Assembly: GCF_000711725.1 (NCBI RefSeq)
Contig: NZ_JONP01000010.1
Span: 155,114 to 219,113, forward strand
DNA length: 64,000 nucleotides
Reading direction: 5' to 3'
Origin: Roseomonas aerilata DSM 19363
GTDB lineage: Bacteria > Pseudomonadota > Alphaproteobacteria > Acetobacterales > Acetobacteraceae
The first letter of the stretch is position 1; each line of letters begins with the position of its first letter. The notes beneath the pieces are model-generated. The model was given only the letters and a program-made list of their open reading frames with translations. It was not told the DNA's origin and ran no database searches. Below, one piece after another: positions 1 through 8,483 of this stretch. The translations under genes and the position numbers were made by a program.

Positions 1-404
1 CCATCCAGGACTTCATTGCCAACCGCTTCAGCGCAATGTTCGACGGCGCCTCCGTCGTGGCGCCCTTCGTCAAGGCGGGGCAGCTGCGCGCCATCCTCGT
101 CACCGGCGCGAACCGCTCCCCCGCCTTCCCGGATGTAGCGACCTCCGCCGAGCAGGGGCTGAACGACTTCACCTTCACGGCCTGGATCGGCCTTTTCGCA
201 CCGCGTGGCACGCCGGACGACGTTATCCGCAAGATTTACGCCGCACAGAGCACCGCCCTTCAGGACGCGACGCTGCGCGAGCGGATCACCAGCCAGGGCG
301 ACGAGCCCGGCAGCGGCACCACCGAGGAATTCGCCGCCATGGTTCGCCGCGACCACGCCCTTTGGGGCGAGGTGGTACGCGCGAACAACATCACTGCGAG
401 CTGA
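1..404 (+). CDS. Bug/TctC family tricarboxylate-type substrate-binding protein, C-terminal part (5' end outside window)
   Basis: The reading frame is open from base 3 and ends with TGA at 404; an ATG at 36 is internal, because the frame continues upstream with family-like sequence (IQDFIANRFSA). The visible part is the C-terminal lobe of a TctC/Bug periplasmic binding protein: residues resembling VKAGQLRAILVTGANRSPAFPDV, then GLFAPRGTP and the final helix with the usual LWGEVVRANNI ending. Such proteins bind organic acids in the periplasm for tripartite tricarboxylate transporters or act as orphan receptors. The next intact gene is mannonate dehydratase, so a hexuronate-type ligand is possible but unproven. 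Confidence 0.85.
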   Translation, partial: IQDFIANRFSAMFDGASVVAPFVKAGQLRAILVTGANRSPAFPDVATSAEQGLNDFTFTAWIGLFAPRGTPDDVIRKIYAAQSTALQDATLRERITSQGDEPGSGTTEEFAAMVRRDHALWGEVVRANNITAS

Positions 405-886
405 CGGTCCGGGCTGCAGGACGGAACGCCAGACTTCACTCCCGACGTGCCGCTGCGTGGCGATTTTCGCCTCGCCGTCACGGGCATGACTGACGACCGG
501 CAGCCCGGCGGCCGTTCCGCCCGGCATCAGCGTCATCGTGAGGTACCTGCGCGCGCCGCCATTGGCATAGGCGATGCGCGGGTTCGCTGAGCAGGATCGC
601 CACTCGATCCGATGCGCCTTGTGGCCAGACAACGTGCCAATGCCCCATGGACCGTTCGCAGAAGCTGCCCTAGCGCCTTCTCCCGACAGCACGGGAGCGC
701 CTGGCCGCCGGGTTATTCCCCGCCAGGGCTCGCGCGGTTGTCGCATGCCCGCGCGGCGTGGATGAGGCCGGCCGATCAACGCGCAGGCGGGCTTCCGCGC
801 CGCACCCGACACTTATCGCCGCCCGCTCACGCCCGTCGCCCGCGTCGCTGCGGGGGGCTGAAGCCCTTTCCTGAAGGATCGCATCG
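405..886. other. intergenic stretch without a supported gene
   Basis: About 480 bases separate the TctC fragment from uxuA. Short open frames exist on both strands but none has a recognisable domain or a convincing ribosome-binding site. A minus-strand reading around 470-600 (containing RIAYANGGARRYLTMTL) looks protein-like but is interrupted and could not be assigned. It may be relic coding DNA. Confidence 0.4.
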
Positions 887-2083
887 ATGGAAGAAACCTG
901 GCGCTGGTTCGGCCCCGACGATGCAGTCCGGCTGGACCATATCCGGCAGGCAGGCGCACACGGAATCGTCACCTCCTTGCACCACATTCCCTATGGCGAG
1001 GTCTGGAGCATCGAGGAAATCGAGCGGCGCAAGGCCATTCTCGCGCAGAACCCCTCGCTCGGCCTCCACTGGCGCGTGGTCGAAAGCCTGCCGGTGCACG
1101 AGAAAATCCGGCGCGGCGACGCCGACTGCGCGCCGCTCTTTCAGAACTACCGTCAGTCCATGCGCAACCTCGCGGCCTGCGGGGTGACGAACATCTGCTA
1201 CAACTTCATGCCGGTGCTCGACTGGACACGGACGGAACTTCGCCATCCGCTGCCTGGCGGCGGCACGGCGCTGCGCTTCAACGCGCACGAGTATGTCGGC
1301 TTCGACGTCTTCATCCTGGAACGCCCCGGCGCGGACGAAGGCGTACCGGAAACGCTGCTTGCTCGCGCGAAGACCTGGGTAGAGGAGGCCAGCGAGGAGC
1401 AGAAAGAGACGCTGCTCGCCTCGATCATGGCGGGGCTGCCCGGCGCCTATGAGCGCTACGACGTGGCGGGGCTTCGCCAGATCCTCGCCGCCTACGGAGA
1501 GATGACGCCAGCGGATCTGAAGGCGAACCTGCGGCGCTTTCTTGAAGAGATCATCCCCACGGCTGAAGAACTCGGCATCACCATGGGCATGCATCCCGAC
1601 GACCCGCCACGCCCGCTTTTCGGCCTGCCGCGCATCGTCTCGACGGAAGAGGACATCGCTGACCTCCTCGCCATGGTCGACAGCCCCTCCAACGGGCTCA
1701 CGCTCTGCACGGGCTCGCTTGGCGCGCATCCCGCAAGCGACCTCCCGCGCATTGCCGTGCGCTTTGCGGAGCGCATCCACTTTGCCCACCTTCGCAACGT
1801 CGCGAAGGAGCCGGACGGTTCCTTCATGGAGGCGGACCATCTTGGCGGTGACACGGACATGGTTGCGGTAGTGGAGGCGCTGCTCACGGAAGGAAAGCGG
1901 CGCCGCGATGAAGGACGGGCAGACTGGCGCATCCCTTTCCGCCCGGATCACGGGCATGAGCTAGCGGACGACCTCGGGAAGCCAACCTTTCCCGGCTATC
2001 CGTTGATCGGCCGTTTGCGCGGTCTGGCCGAGCTTCGCGGGGTCATGACGGCCATCGCCCGGCTAAAGGACCTGCCGCTTTAA
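887..2083 (+). CDS. uxuA: mannonate dehydratase
   Basis: A 398-residue protein of the UxuA family, which dehydrates D-mannonate to 2-keto-3-deoxygluconate in glucuronate catabolism (TIM barrel, Fe/Mn-dependent, cytosolic). Family signatures are visible: MEETWRWFGPDD at the N terminus, HIPYGEVW, CYNFMPVLDWTRT, the metal-site segments MHPDDPP and CTGSLGAHP, HLRNV, and FRPDHGHELADD near the C terminus. Length matches the family (about 390-400). ATG at 887 follows a weak GAAGGATCGCATCG ribosome-binding region. A TctC binding protein fragment lies upstream on the same strand, consistent with a sugar-acid uptake and breakdown locus. Confidence 0.95.
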   Translation: MEETWRWFGPDDAVRLDHIRQAGAHGIVTSLHHIPYGEVWSIEEIERRKAILAQNPSLGLHWRVVESLPVHEKIRRGDADCAPLFQNYRQSMRNLAACGVTNICYNFMPVLDWTRTELRHPLPGGGTALRFNAHEYVGFDVFILERPGADEGVPETLLARAKTWVEEASEEQKETLLASIMAGLPGAYERYDVAGLRQILAAYGEMTPADLKANLRRFLEEIIPTAEELGITMGMHPDDPPRPLFGLPRIVSTEEDIADLLAMVDSPSNGLTLCTGSLGAHPASDLPRIAVRFAERIHFAHLRNVAKEPDGSFMEADHLGGDTDMVAVVEALLTEGKRRRDEGRADWRIPFRPDHGHELADDLGKPTFPGYPLIGRLRGLAELRGVMTAIARLKDLPL

Positions 2084-2351
2084 CGCTGATACGCGGCAGG
2101 GGGTCCGGTAGGATTCACGCGACCTTCGCACAGGGATCGGGCCCAGGGTGGGGATGCGCTGCGGCATCCCGATGCGGAGATCATGGTGCCACCACCCCCA
2201 GATGTGGTGCCGAGAGGCGCCGTCGAGATCGACCGGGCCACGCCCGAGTTCGCGACCGGGCGGTAGCACGTGACTTCGCGTCGCGGATGGGCCGAGCGGG
2301 CGCTCGCGGAGCAGCCTCTGCCGGAACGCGCCAGGCCTCGCCGCCGAACCG

Positions 2352-2620
2352 CGCCAGGGCGCCTGTGTCCACCACGTGCTGGACGCAGTTGCGCAGGTGC
2401 TCGGCCAGTGCTTGGCCGCCGGTGGCACCGTCACGTGCCAGGGCGCTGTCCAGCAAGCGCCGGTGCTCCGCCGCTGCCGCCTCTCCGCGGAACACCACGG
2501 CGACGATCTGGTAGCGCAGGTACCGGTCGTAGATGGCCGCGTGCGCCCGCAACAGCAGCTTCAATCCGCAGGCCGCGATCAGCGCGCGGTGGGACTCCCG
2601 ATCAACCTCTTGGACCGGCT
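2352..2620 (-). pseudogene. GntR-family regulator remnant (FCD ligand-binding domain only)
   Basis: On the minus strand about 90 residues read as the middle of an FCD effector domain (ESHRALIAACG, then HAAIYDRYLRYQIVAVVFRG, then AEHRRLLDSALARD and LAEHLRNCVQHVV). The winged-helix DNA-binding domain and domain ends are missing. The frame runs on to 2181 through Arg-rich, non-family sequence. It abuts, in another frame, the cut end of a helicase gene, so this is a recombination junction of two gene fragments and not a working regulator. Confidence 0.65.
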
Positions 2621-2764
2621 CGCCCAGCCATGAGATCGAGGCACCACGTCGCATCAGCCCGGATCCGTGCGCCGGCCAGTTCTGCACCCGGCAGCAGGCC
2701 GGCGGAGCGTGAAGCCTCAGCGGCTGGCGGCGATAGTGTCGTGAAGACGCTTCCCGTCGCGATA

Positions 2765-3147
2765 TCAACCATGCCGGCGGCCCCCATCAGCAAGGCGCGG
2801 GCGTCTCGCTGACCGAGGATGGCAAAGCCTCGCGGCAGGCCAGGGATGCTGGCAGCGTCCGCGACCATGAGCCGCGCCATGACGGCGTGGAAGGTGCCGA
2901 CCCAGCGCGGCGTCCGTGCCGGCCCGAGCAGGGCGGCGAGCCGGTCGCGCATCTCGCCGGCGGCGCTCGTGGTGAAGGTGATGCAGAGCAGGCGCTCGGG
3001 CGCCTCACCCTGCAGGATGAGGTCGGCCACACGCCGGATCAGCGTCTCGGTCTTGCCTGAGCTCGCCCCTGCCAGGACCAGGAGCGGCGCCGGCGTGGTC
3101 GCGGCCGCGCGCTGGGCCGGGTTCAGGCGCTCAAGGTGAGGCGGCAT
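2765..3147 (-). pseudogene. UvrD/Rep-type superfamily 1 helicase, truncated after motif Ia
   Basis: The start is most likely ATG 3147, giving MPPHLERLNPAQRAA (Q motif), which overlaps the end of the upstream metallopeptidase gene by 17 bases. The Walker A region LAGASSGKTETLIRR has Ser in the place usually held by Gly (AGAGSGKT). Motif Ia (ITFTTSAAGEMRDRL) and WVGTFHAVMARLM follow. Family similarity stops near 2765, roughly 130 residues in, whereas complete helicases have about 650-750. The remaining frame runs to 2602 over the GntR remnant. Probably inactive. Confidence 0.75.
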
Positions 3148-3577
3148 CGAGGAACACCGGTCGTGCGGAGAGGTCCACCTTGATGCCTGCCTCTTGCAAG
3201 GAGGGCAGCAGGGTCGCGGAGGGTAGGCGCAGGTAGCGCTCAAGGAGTTGCAGGTAGAGGCCCATGAAGCGCGGTCCGTGACCGTCCGTGTCGCCCTCGG
3301 CCGTGCTGGTCATGGCATGGGCCAGCTCGTGCAGGAGGATCCAGGACGGCAGCGCCTCGGGCAGCCGCAGGCGCAACCTCGTGGCATCCGCCTGCCGGAC
3401 GCTGGCCTGCGCCGGCAGCCGCTCCACCTTGGGTGGCCAGCGCAGGCCCATCTCGGCCCAGATGGCGTCCACCATGGCCTGGGCGACCGAAAAGGGGATG
3501 GGGTCCGGCGCGTGGGGCGCCACCACCCGGTCCTCCCAAGCATAGACCCGCGCGCGCTGCCGATCGCGCTCGCTCAT
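3131..3577 (-). CDS. SprT-like / TIGR04338-type putative zinc metallopeptidase
   Basis: A 148-residue protein with a clear zincin motif HELAH (LLHELAHAMTS) followed about 15 residues later by HGPRFMGLYLQLLERYL. This layout is typical of small putative metallohydrolases of the SprT/TIGR04338 type. The N-terminal half carries a Trp-rich helical segment (VYAWEDRVV, AIWAEMGLRWPP). ATG 3577 overlaps the stop of the upstream DUF2786 gene (ATGA), and its own end overlaps the helicase start, so the three genes form one tightly packed minus-strand operon. Substrate unknown. Confidence 0.75.
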   Translation of the reverse strand: MSERDRQRARVYAWEDRVVAPHAPDPIPFSVAQAMVDAIWAEMGLRWPPKVERLPAQASVRQADATRLRLRLPEALPSWILLHELAHAMTSTAEGDTDGHGPRFMGLYLQLLERYLRLPSATLLPSLQEAGIKVDLSARPVFLDAASP

Positions 3578-4191
3578 CCCTCCAGCCGGTCCTGCGCCGT
3601 GCCGCCCACCGGGCGCTGGAGATTGACCCGCTCGCCCGCGGCATAGCCGTGCTGGTAGGCGCCGTTCAAGCGAATGCTGGCGCCACGCTGGGCGACAAGC
3701 CGCACCGCGGCCGTGCGGAAGGCCTCCTCCACCACGCTGTGCTTGACGAGGATGAGGGCCGTGCCGCTCGAGCGCTGCGCCGCCACCTCGGCCTGCCTGG
3801 CGGCGTGCATCGCCTCCAGCCGCTCGGCGAGGCGGCTGGCCATACCGTGGGCAAAGCTGGTGGAGGCCTGCCGCAGCGGGATCCCTCGCAGCGCGGGGCG
3901 CTGTGCCCGAAAACGCAGCACCTCCTGGGCGATGCCGCGGTCGATCACCGCGAAGAGGTAAACGGCCATGGAGGTGTCCGGCTCGAAGCCGAAGAAGACG
4001 TAGCGGGGCCGGTCTTCGTCGCGGGCGAGCCAGACCTTGCAGTCACAGAAGCGAGCGATGGCGGGCACGCAGCCGTCGATGGGCCGGCGCTGACGGCCGG
4101 GCAGCGGCACCTCCACCTGCACGCAGGGCTCGGCCCGGAGGTCGACCTCGGCCATGCTCAGCGCGTAGCGCTCCAGCAGGCGGCCGACCAT
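3574..4191 (-). CDS. DUF2786-domain protein
   Basis: The frame contains the end of a DUF2786 motif (LLERYALSMAEVDLRAEPC) and the helical C-terminal domain seen in phage- and chromosome-encoded members. Family similarity begins upstream of ATG 4191: the same frame reads VKARIRALSEKTVSNGCTEA, starting near 4272. No ATG, GTG or TTG lies between that point and the in-frame TAG at 4336-4338; only CTG codons (4299, 4329) could serve. So either a CTG start is used or the true start has been lost. Cellular role unknown; operonic with the SprT-like and helicase genes. Confidence 0.7.
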   Translation of the reverse strand: MVGRLLERYALSMAEVDLRAEPCVQVEVPLPGRQRRPIDGCVPAIARFCDCKVWLARDEDRPRYVFFGFEPDTSMAVYLFAVIDRGIAQEVLRFRAQRPALRGIPLRQASTSFAHGMASRLAERLEAMHAARQAEVAAQRSSGTALILVKHSVVEEAFRTAAVRLVAQRGASIRLNGAYQHGYAAGERVNLQRPVGGTAQDRLEG

Positions 4192-4603
4192 CTCGGCCGC
4201 GGCCAGCGCCTCGGCCTCGGTGCAGCCGTTCGAGACGGTCTTCTCGGAAAGGGCGCGGATGCGCGCCTTGACGCGCGTGAGTTCAGTGGTCTGGCTCAGG
4301 GTAAGGCACCGGGCGGTTGGTTCAGACAGCCGAGGCTAACACTGCACTCCCGTGAGCCCCACCACCGATCCTCCATGTCGCCCCCTGGCGTCCTGCCCTC
4401 GGTGCGCAAGCGCTTCGGCAGATTTGCGCCCATTTCAGCCATCTGCCTGATGTTGCCGCTTTTCTGAAAGCGGACTTGATCACCCGGACGGTGCCCTGTG
4501 GACGACCAGGGTGGAGAGGGAACTCTCGCTGATCTGACGGCACCGTCGCCGTATCGCTCGATCCGAGGCGTACCGGCTCTGCCATCGGCGGCGCGACGAC
4601 CGT

Positions 4604-5500
4604 TCAGCCCAGCCGGGCCTGCAAGTCGTCGAGCAGCCACGTACCCGCTCGCCCGAGCGGACGGTCGCGCCTGTGCGCCGCGTAGATCGTGAGCGCCCCG
4701 GGATCTGGCACGGGGTCGTCCTGAATGATCAGATGCTGGAGCCGCCCGTTCTCCAGGAATGGCCTGACGAGGTGCTCGGGCATCCGGCACCAGCCTAGCC
4801 CGGCTAGCAGGAAGTCGAGGCGTCGGCCGAGCTCCACAAAGCGCCATGTCTTGACCCCGATGATGCCGTAGCTGGGCGCCCCAGGCGCGAAGGGGTCGGA
4901 CAGCACCAGCTGGACGTGCTCATACAGATCTTCCCGTGTCACGGGCCGATTGAGTCTCCCCAGGGGGTGATCGGGCGACACGACGGAGATCAGCGTTTCG
5001 GCAAGCAGAGGAACCGCGAGGAGGTCGTCCGGCACCCCCGACAGCAGAATGCACAGGGCGAGGGCCACCTCGCCCCTGCGTAGACGCCGCTCGGCACCGC
5101 CCAGCCCCTCCGTCGAGAAGCTCACCGGCAGGTTCGGGAACTTATCGCGAAGTGCTCGCAGGCTATCGATGAAGGGTGCGGTGGGAGCCAGCGGGTCGAT
5201 GGCAACCGCCAGCTCTGGCTCGACACCGTCGCGCATGCCTGCCGCCATGTCCTCGAACCTGGCGGCACCGGCGAGCACGACCCGTGCCTGGCTGATCAGG
5301 CTACGCCCCGCATCCGTGACCAGGGGCCGATGACCGGAGCGATCGAAGAGCAATACGCCTTGAACGCCCTCCAGCGTGGCAACGGTCTGGCTGATCGCTG
5401 ATTGGGCGCGGGCGAGCTTGCGACCCGCCGCCGAGAAGCTGCCCTCATCGGCGATCGCCACCAGTACCCGAAGCTGGTCCAGCGTGAGGTTACCGATCAC
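4604..5500 (-). CDS. LysR-family transcriptional regulator (next to azoR)
   Basis: A 298-residue LysR protein. Residues 1-65 form the winged-helix domain (LTLDQLRVLVAIADEGSFSAAGRKL, then SAISQTVATLE); residues from about 90 form the periplasmic-binding-like effector domain. It is divergently transcribed from the azoreductase gene with a 95-base gap, the classic arrangement for LysR control of an adjacent quinone or azo reductase. The inducer cannot be told from sequence. ATG 5500 is the natural start because the HTH begins a few residues later. Confidence 0.92.
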   Translation of the reverse strand: MIGNLTLDQLRVLVAIADEGSFSAAGRKLARAQSAISQTVATLEGVQGVLLFDRSGHRPLVTDAGRSLISQARVVLAGAARFEDMAAGMRDGVEPELAVAIDPLAPTAPFIDSLRALRDKFPNLPVSFSTEGLGGAERRLRRGEVALALCILLSGVPDDLLAVPLLAETLISVVSPDHPLGRLNRPVTREDLYEHVQLVLSDPFAPGAPSYGIIGVKTWRFVELGRRLDFLLAGLGWCRMPEHLVRPFLENGRLQHLIIQDDPVPDPGALTIYAAHRRDRPLGRAGTWLLDDLQARLG

Positions 5501-5595
5501 CCATCGCCCTCGCTTATGAACATCATCGGATCTTTATCACTCCCGGGGAGGGGGCGGAATGATCAGGTTCTCGCTCACCAACAAGGACCTCCTCC

Positions 5596-6210
5596 ATGAC
5601 CACCCTCCTCGTCGTCGAGACCAGCCCACGCGGCACCCACTCGATCTCCCGCAATCTCACCCGTCGCTTCGTCGATCGTTGGCAGGCTGCCCACCCTGAA
5701 GGAAGGGTGGTCGACCGCGACCTGATGGAGACGGACTTGCCGTTCGTGAACGCGCCCTGGCTCCAGGCCTACTTCACGCCGCCCGAGATGCATTCGGCCG
5801 AGATGAAGGAAGTGCTGCGGCTATCGGACGAACTCGTCCGGGAGCTCTTATCCGCTGACCACCTCGTCATCGCGACCCCCGTCTACAACTACAACGTCCC
5901 GGCGGCCCTGAAGGCGTGGATCGACCACATCGTGCGCAAGGGGATCACGCTGGGGGTGAACGGCGAGGGTCTCCTCACCGGCAAGAAGGCGACGATCCTG
6001 CTCGCCTCCGGCGGCGTCTACACCGAGGGATCGCCAATCCGCGACCGGGATATCGCGACCCAGTACCTGCGCCTCATCCTCGGTGTACTGGGCATCACCG
6101 ACGTCACTTTCGTCGCCGCTGGCAACGCCAAGGCTGTCGACCTTGGCGAGATTGGGCGGGAGGACTTCCTCAATCGGTTCCAGGAGCAGATCCAGGCTGC
6201 GGCGGCTTGA
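5596..6210 (+). CDS. azoR: FMN-dependent NADH:quinone / azo reductase
   Basis: A 204-residue flavodoxin-like enzyme of the AzoR family, which reduces quinones and azo bonds by two-electron transfer from NADH. The FMN phosphate loop is [13 protein letters not shown] (residues 9-21). The ring-binding segment [18 protein letters not shown] (around residue 95) and [10 protein letters not shown] (around 136) match the family. An AAGGACCTCCTCC ribosome-binding stretch precedes ATG 5596. It is divergent from the LysR gene that probably regulates it. Confidence 0.95.
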   Translation: MTTLLVVETSPRGTHSISRNLTRRFVDRWQAAHPEGRVVDRDLMETDLPFVNAPWLQAYFTPPEMHSAEMKEVLRLSDELVRELLSADHLVIATPVYNYNVPAALKAWIDHIVRKGITLGVNGEGLLTGKKATILLASGGVYTEGSPIRDRDIATQYLRLILGVLGITDVTFVAAGNAKAVDLGEIGREDFLNRFQEQIQAAAA

Positions 6211-6409
6211 GCACTTTGTTCGATCCGGGCTTTTGCGAGGCTCGGTGACGGGTCGAACTCGGCGCTCAAAGATTGGCAGATCGGCGGCTTATCCGGTTCG
6301 GTCGCTCCAGGGCGGAAGTTGCGCATCCGGCAAGCTTCGCCCGTCGGCTCTGCGCCCGTTTCGGCCGAATGACCTCTCTTGTCAGCTCCGCCGAAGCGGA
6401 CGTCGTCCT

Positions 6410-7312
6410 TCAGCGGGCGGCTGGCCTGGATCGCGCGACGAAGCCCAGAAAGGTCCTGAAGGCCGAGGACATCTGGCGCCGGGTGGGATAGTACAGGAAC
6501 CAACTCGGCAAGACCGGGCACCACTCCTCCAGCACCGGCACGAGCCCGCCGGACGCGATGACAGGCCGCGCATACTCCTCTGGCAGCCGGACCAGGCCCA
6601 CGCCGTCCAGCCCGGCGCGCATCGCCACGTGCGGATCGTTCACCGTCAGCGGCCCCTCCGGCGTGATGGTCACCGCCCGACCATCCCTCGCGAACTCCCA
6701 GGGGAAGATGCTGCCGCCTGGAAAGCGGTGCCGAATGCAGGCATGGCGCAACAGGTCCTCGGGCTGCCCGGGCGTCCCGCACCGAAGCAGGTAGTCCGGC
6801 GCCCCGAGCACAAGGTAGCGCATCGGCCCGCCCAGCGGGACCGCGACCATGTCGCGTGCCAGGTCCTCGCCGAAGCGCACGCCGGCATCGAACCCGTGCT
6901 CCACGATGTCCACCCGCGCGGCGTCGCTGATCAGCTCCAGCGACACGTCCGGATTGGCCGCAAGGAACGGCCGCGCGAGAGGCGCCAAGCGGAACTCCAG
7001 CGCGGGGATCGGCGCGTTGATGCGGACTGTCCCGGTGGGACGGTCGCGGAAGTCGTTGACCATGTCCACCGCTGCGGCAATGTTGTCCAGCGCGGGCTGA
7101 AGACGCTCAAGCAGCCGCTGCCCGGCCTCAGTCGGGGAAACGCTGCGGGTCGTGCGGTGAAGCAGCCGCACGCCCATGCGCTCCTCGAGGTTCCGCATGG
7201 TGAGGCTGAGCGCCGAGACGGAGAGGCCGCGTTCCTCTGCCGCCTTCCGGAAGCTCCGCGCCCGGGCGATGGCCGCGAAGGCCTCCAACTCGGCCAGGTT
7301 CCGCGACTTCAT
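6410..7312 (-). CDS. LysR-family transcriptional regulator (next to SDR)
   Basis: An approximately 300-residue LysR regulator. ATG 7312 (MKSRNLAELEAF) is chosen over the earlier start at 7378 because it sits just before the HTH (FAAIARARSFRKAAEERGLS) and follows a GAAGGAAAG ribosome-binding site. The effector domain has the CrgA/DsdC-like pattern TGTVRINAPIPA, FDAGVRFGEDLARDMVAVPLG. It is divergent from a short-chain dehydrogenase, with a gap of about 100 bases that likely holds its operator. Confidence 0.92.
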   Translation of the reverse strand: MKSRNLAELEAFAAIARARSFRKAAEERGLSVSALSLTMRNLEERMGVRLLHRTTRSVSPTEAGQRLLERLQPALDNIAAAVDMVNDFRDRPTGTVRINAPIPALEFRLAPLARPFLAANPDVSLELISDAARVDIVEHGFDAGVRFGEDLARDMVAVPLGGPMRYLVLGAPDYLLRCGTPGQPEDLLRHACIRHRFPGGSIFPWEFARDGRAVTITPEGPLTVNDPHVAMRAGLDGVGLVRLPEEYARPVIASGGLVPVLEEWCPVLPSWFLYYPTRRQMSSAFRTFLGFVARSRPAAR

Positions 7313-7416
7313 TGTTGAGCTTTCCTTCACGCGCCGGGAAGAGAAATCCAGCTTATCGAACAGTCTGGCCCGGGACAAAACGCGGCCACTTCCACCTCAT
7401 CGAACCGGAGTCAGTC

Positions 7417-8166
7417 GTGGACATCACCGGCAACACCATCCTCATCACCGGCGGCGGCACGGGCATCGGCCGCGGCCTTGCCGAGGCCCTCCACGCCGCG
7501 GGCAACACCGTCATCATCGCCGGGCGTCGCCGCACGCCTTTGGAGGCCGTCGCGACGGCACATCCCGGCATGCACCTCGCCACCCTCGACATCGACGACG
7601 CCGCCGCGATCCGCGATTTCGCCGCGCACATCGCGGCCGCACACCCCGCCCTGAACGTCCTCATCAACAACGCCGGCATCATGCGCGTGGAGGAGGTGCT
7701 CACCGGCCCGGACGCCCTCGCCACTGCCGAGGCCACGATCACCACCAACCTTCTGGGCCCGATCCGCCTGACGTCCGCTCTGCTGCCGCACCTTGTGGCG
7801 CAGCCGAAGGCCGCGGTGGTGAACGTCTCCTCCGGCCTGGCCTTCGTGCCGCGCGCGGACACGCCGACCTACTCGGCGACCAAGGCCGCGATCCACTCCT
7901 ACAGCATGTCCCTGCGCCACCAGCTTCGGAACACCGCTGTGCAGGTGATTGAGCTGGCACCGCCTCTGGTGGCTACAGACCTCACGCCCGGCCAGCGCGA
8001 CAACCCACGTGCACTCCCGCTGGAAAGCTTCATTCAGGAAAGCATGGCCCTTCTTGCAGCCGATCCGAACGCCGCTGAGATCCTGGTCGAGCGCGTGCTG
8101 GCGCAGCGAACCGCCGAGGCCACCGGCCGCTTCGTGGCAGTCTTTGAAATGATCAACCCGCGCTGA
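7417..8166 (+). CDS. short-chain dehydrogenase/reductase, DltE-like
   Basis: A Rossmann-fold NAD(P)-dependent oxidoreductase of about 249 residues. Seen are the cofactor loop TGGGTGIGRGLAEAL, INNAGIM, the catalytic Ser in NVSSGLAFVP and YSATKAAIHSYS supplying Tyr and Lys. GTG 7417 (VDITGNTILITGGG) is preferred because GGAG lies 7-8 bases upstream and the frame before it is not family-like. The first member of a divergent pair with a LysR gene. Substrate unknown. Confidence 0.9.
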   Translation: MDITGNTILITGGGTGIGRGLAEALHAAGNTVIIAGRRRTPLEAVATAHPGMHLATLDIDDAAAIRDFAAHIAAAHPALNVLINNAGIMRVEEVLTGPDALATAEATITTNLLGPIRLTSALLPHLVAQPKAAVVNVSSGLAFVPRADTPTYSATKAAIHSYSMSLRHQLRNTAVQVIELAPPLVATDLTPGQRDNPRALPLESFIQESMALLAADPNAAEILVERVLAQRTAEATGRFVAVFEMINPR

Positions 8167-8183
8167 CGCGCAAGCGGCGTGAT

Positions 8184-8202
8184 CCCGGCGAAAGACGCCG
8201 GG
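8184..8202. terminator. GC-rich hairpin after the SDR gene
   Basis: Perfect 7-bp stem CCCGGCG / CGCCGGG with a 5-base loop (AAAGA), 18 bases after the SDR stop. There is no clear T-run, so it may be a terminator or an mRNA 3' stabiliser. Confidence 0.5.
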
Positions 8203-8218
8203 CGCGGACTAGCACCCC

Positions 8219-8257
8219 ATGGCAGCTTTCCAGACCATCGCGCCGGAAAGCTGCCAT
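8219..8257. repeat. 13-bp perfect inverted repeat
   Basis: ATGGCAGCTTTCC (8219-8231) is repeated inverted as GGAAAGCTGCCAT (8245-8257) around a 13-base spacer. It lies between the SDR hairpin and a truncated permease gene, at the edge of a deleted region. It could be a terminator for the two convergent units or a remnant of a mobile element end. Confidence 0.6.
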
Positions 8258-8297
8258 CCGCTATCAGCCAGCTTCGCTCATCTCTACGTTGCCGTGG

Positions 8298-8483
8298 TCA
8301 GGCACGGATCGCGGCCAAGCTCTCCGCGCTGGCCGAGCCGGACTCGCCCGCGAGGACGTCCGCCGCGTCGCCTGGTAGAAGCTGAGGCAGAAGAAAGCGG
8401 AGCATAACAATTCCGAGGGTCGCCGGCACCGCCTGAAGGGCGGTCCGGCGCAGCGTCGCGCCCATGCGAGCGAGGGCGATCAT
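8298..8483 (-). pseudogene. peptide ABC transporter permease (DppB-like), N-terminal stub
   Basis: The frame starts with ATG 8483 overlapping the stop of the upstream binding-protein remnant (ATGA). It encodes the first transmembrane segment of a DppB/OppB permease (RRTALQAVPATLGIVMLRFLL) and the conserved PGDAADVLAGESGSA. It stops after 61 residues, where the family continues for about 310. The gene has lost over 80% of its length. Confidence 0.75.

Noticed and set aside
827..1957. A 376-residue minus-strand frame opposite uxuA
   Set aside because: It is a shadow of the strongly conserved mannonate dehydratase gene; its sequence is Arg/Ala/His-rich without a domain.
6195..6285. Long imperfect inverted repeat after azoR (GTTCGATCCG / CGGGTCGAAC)
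   Set aside because: Mismatched arms more than 20 bases apart with no T-run; not convincing as a terminator or element end.
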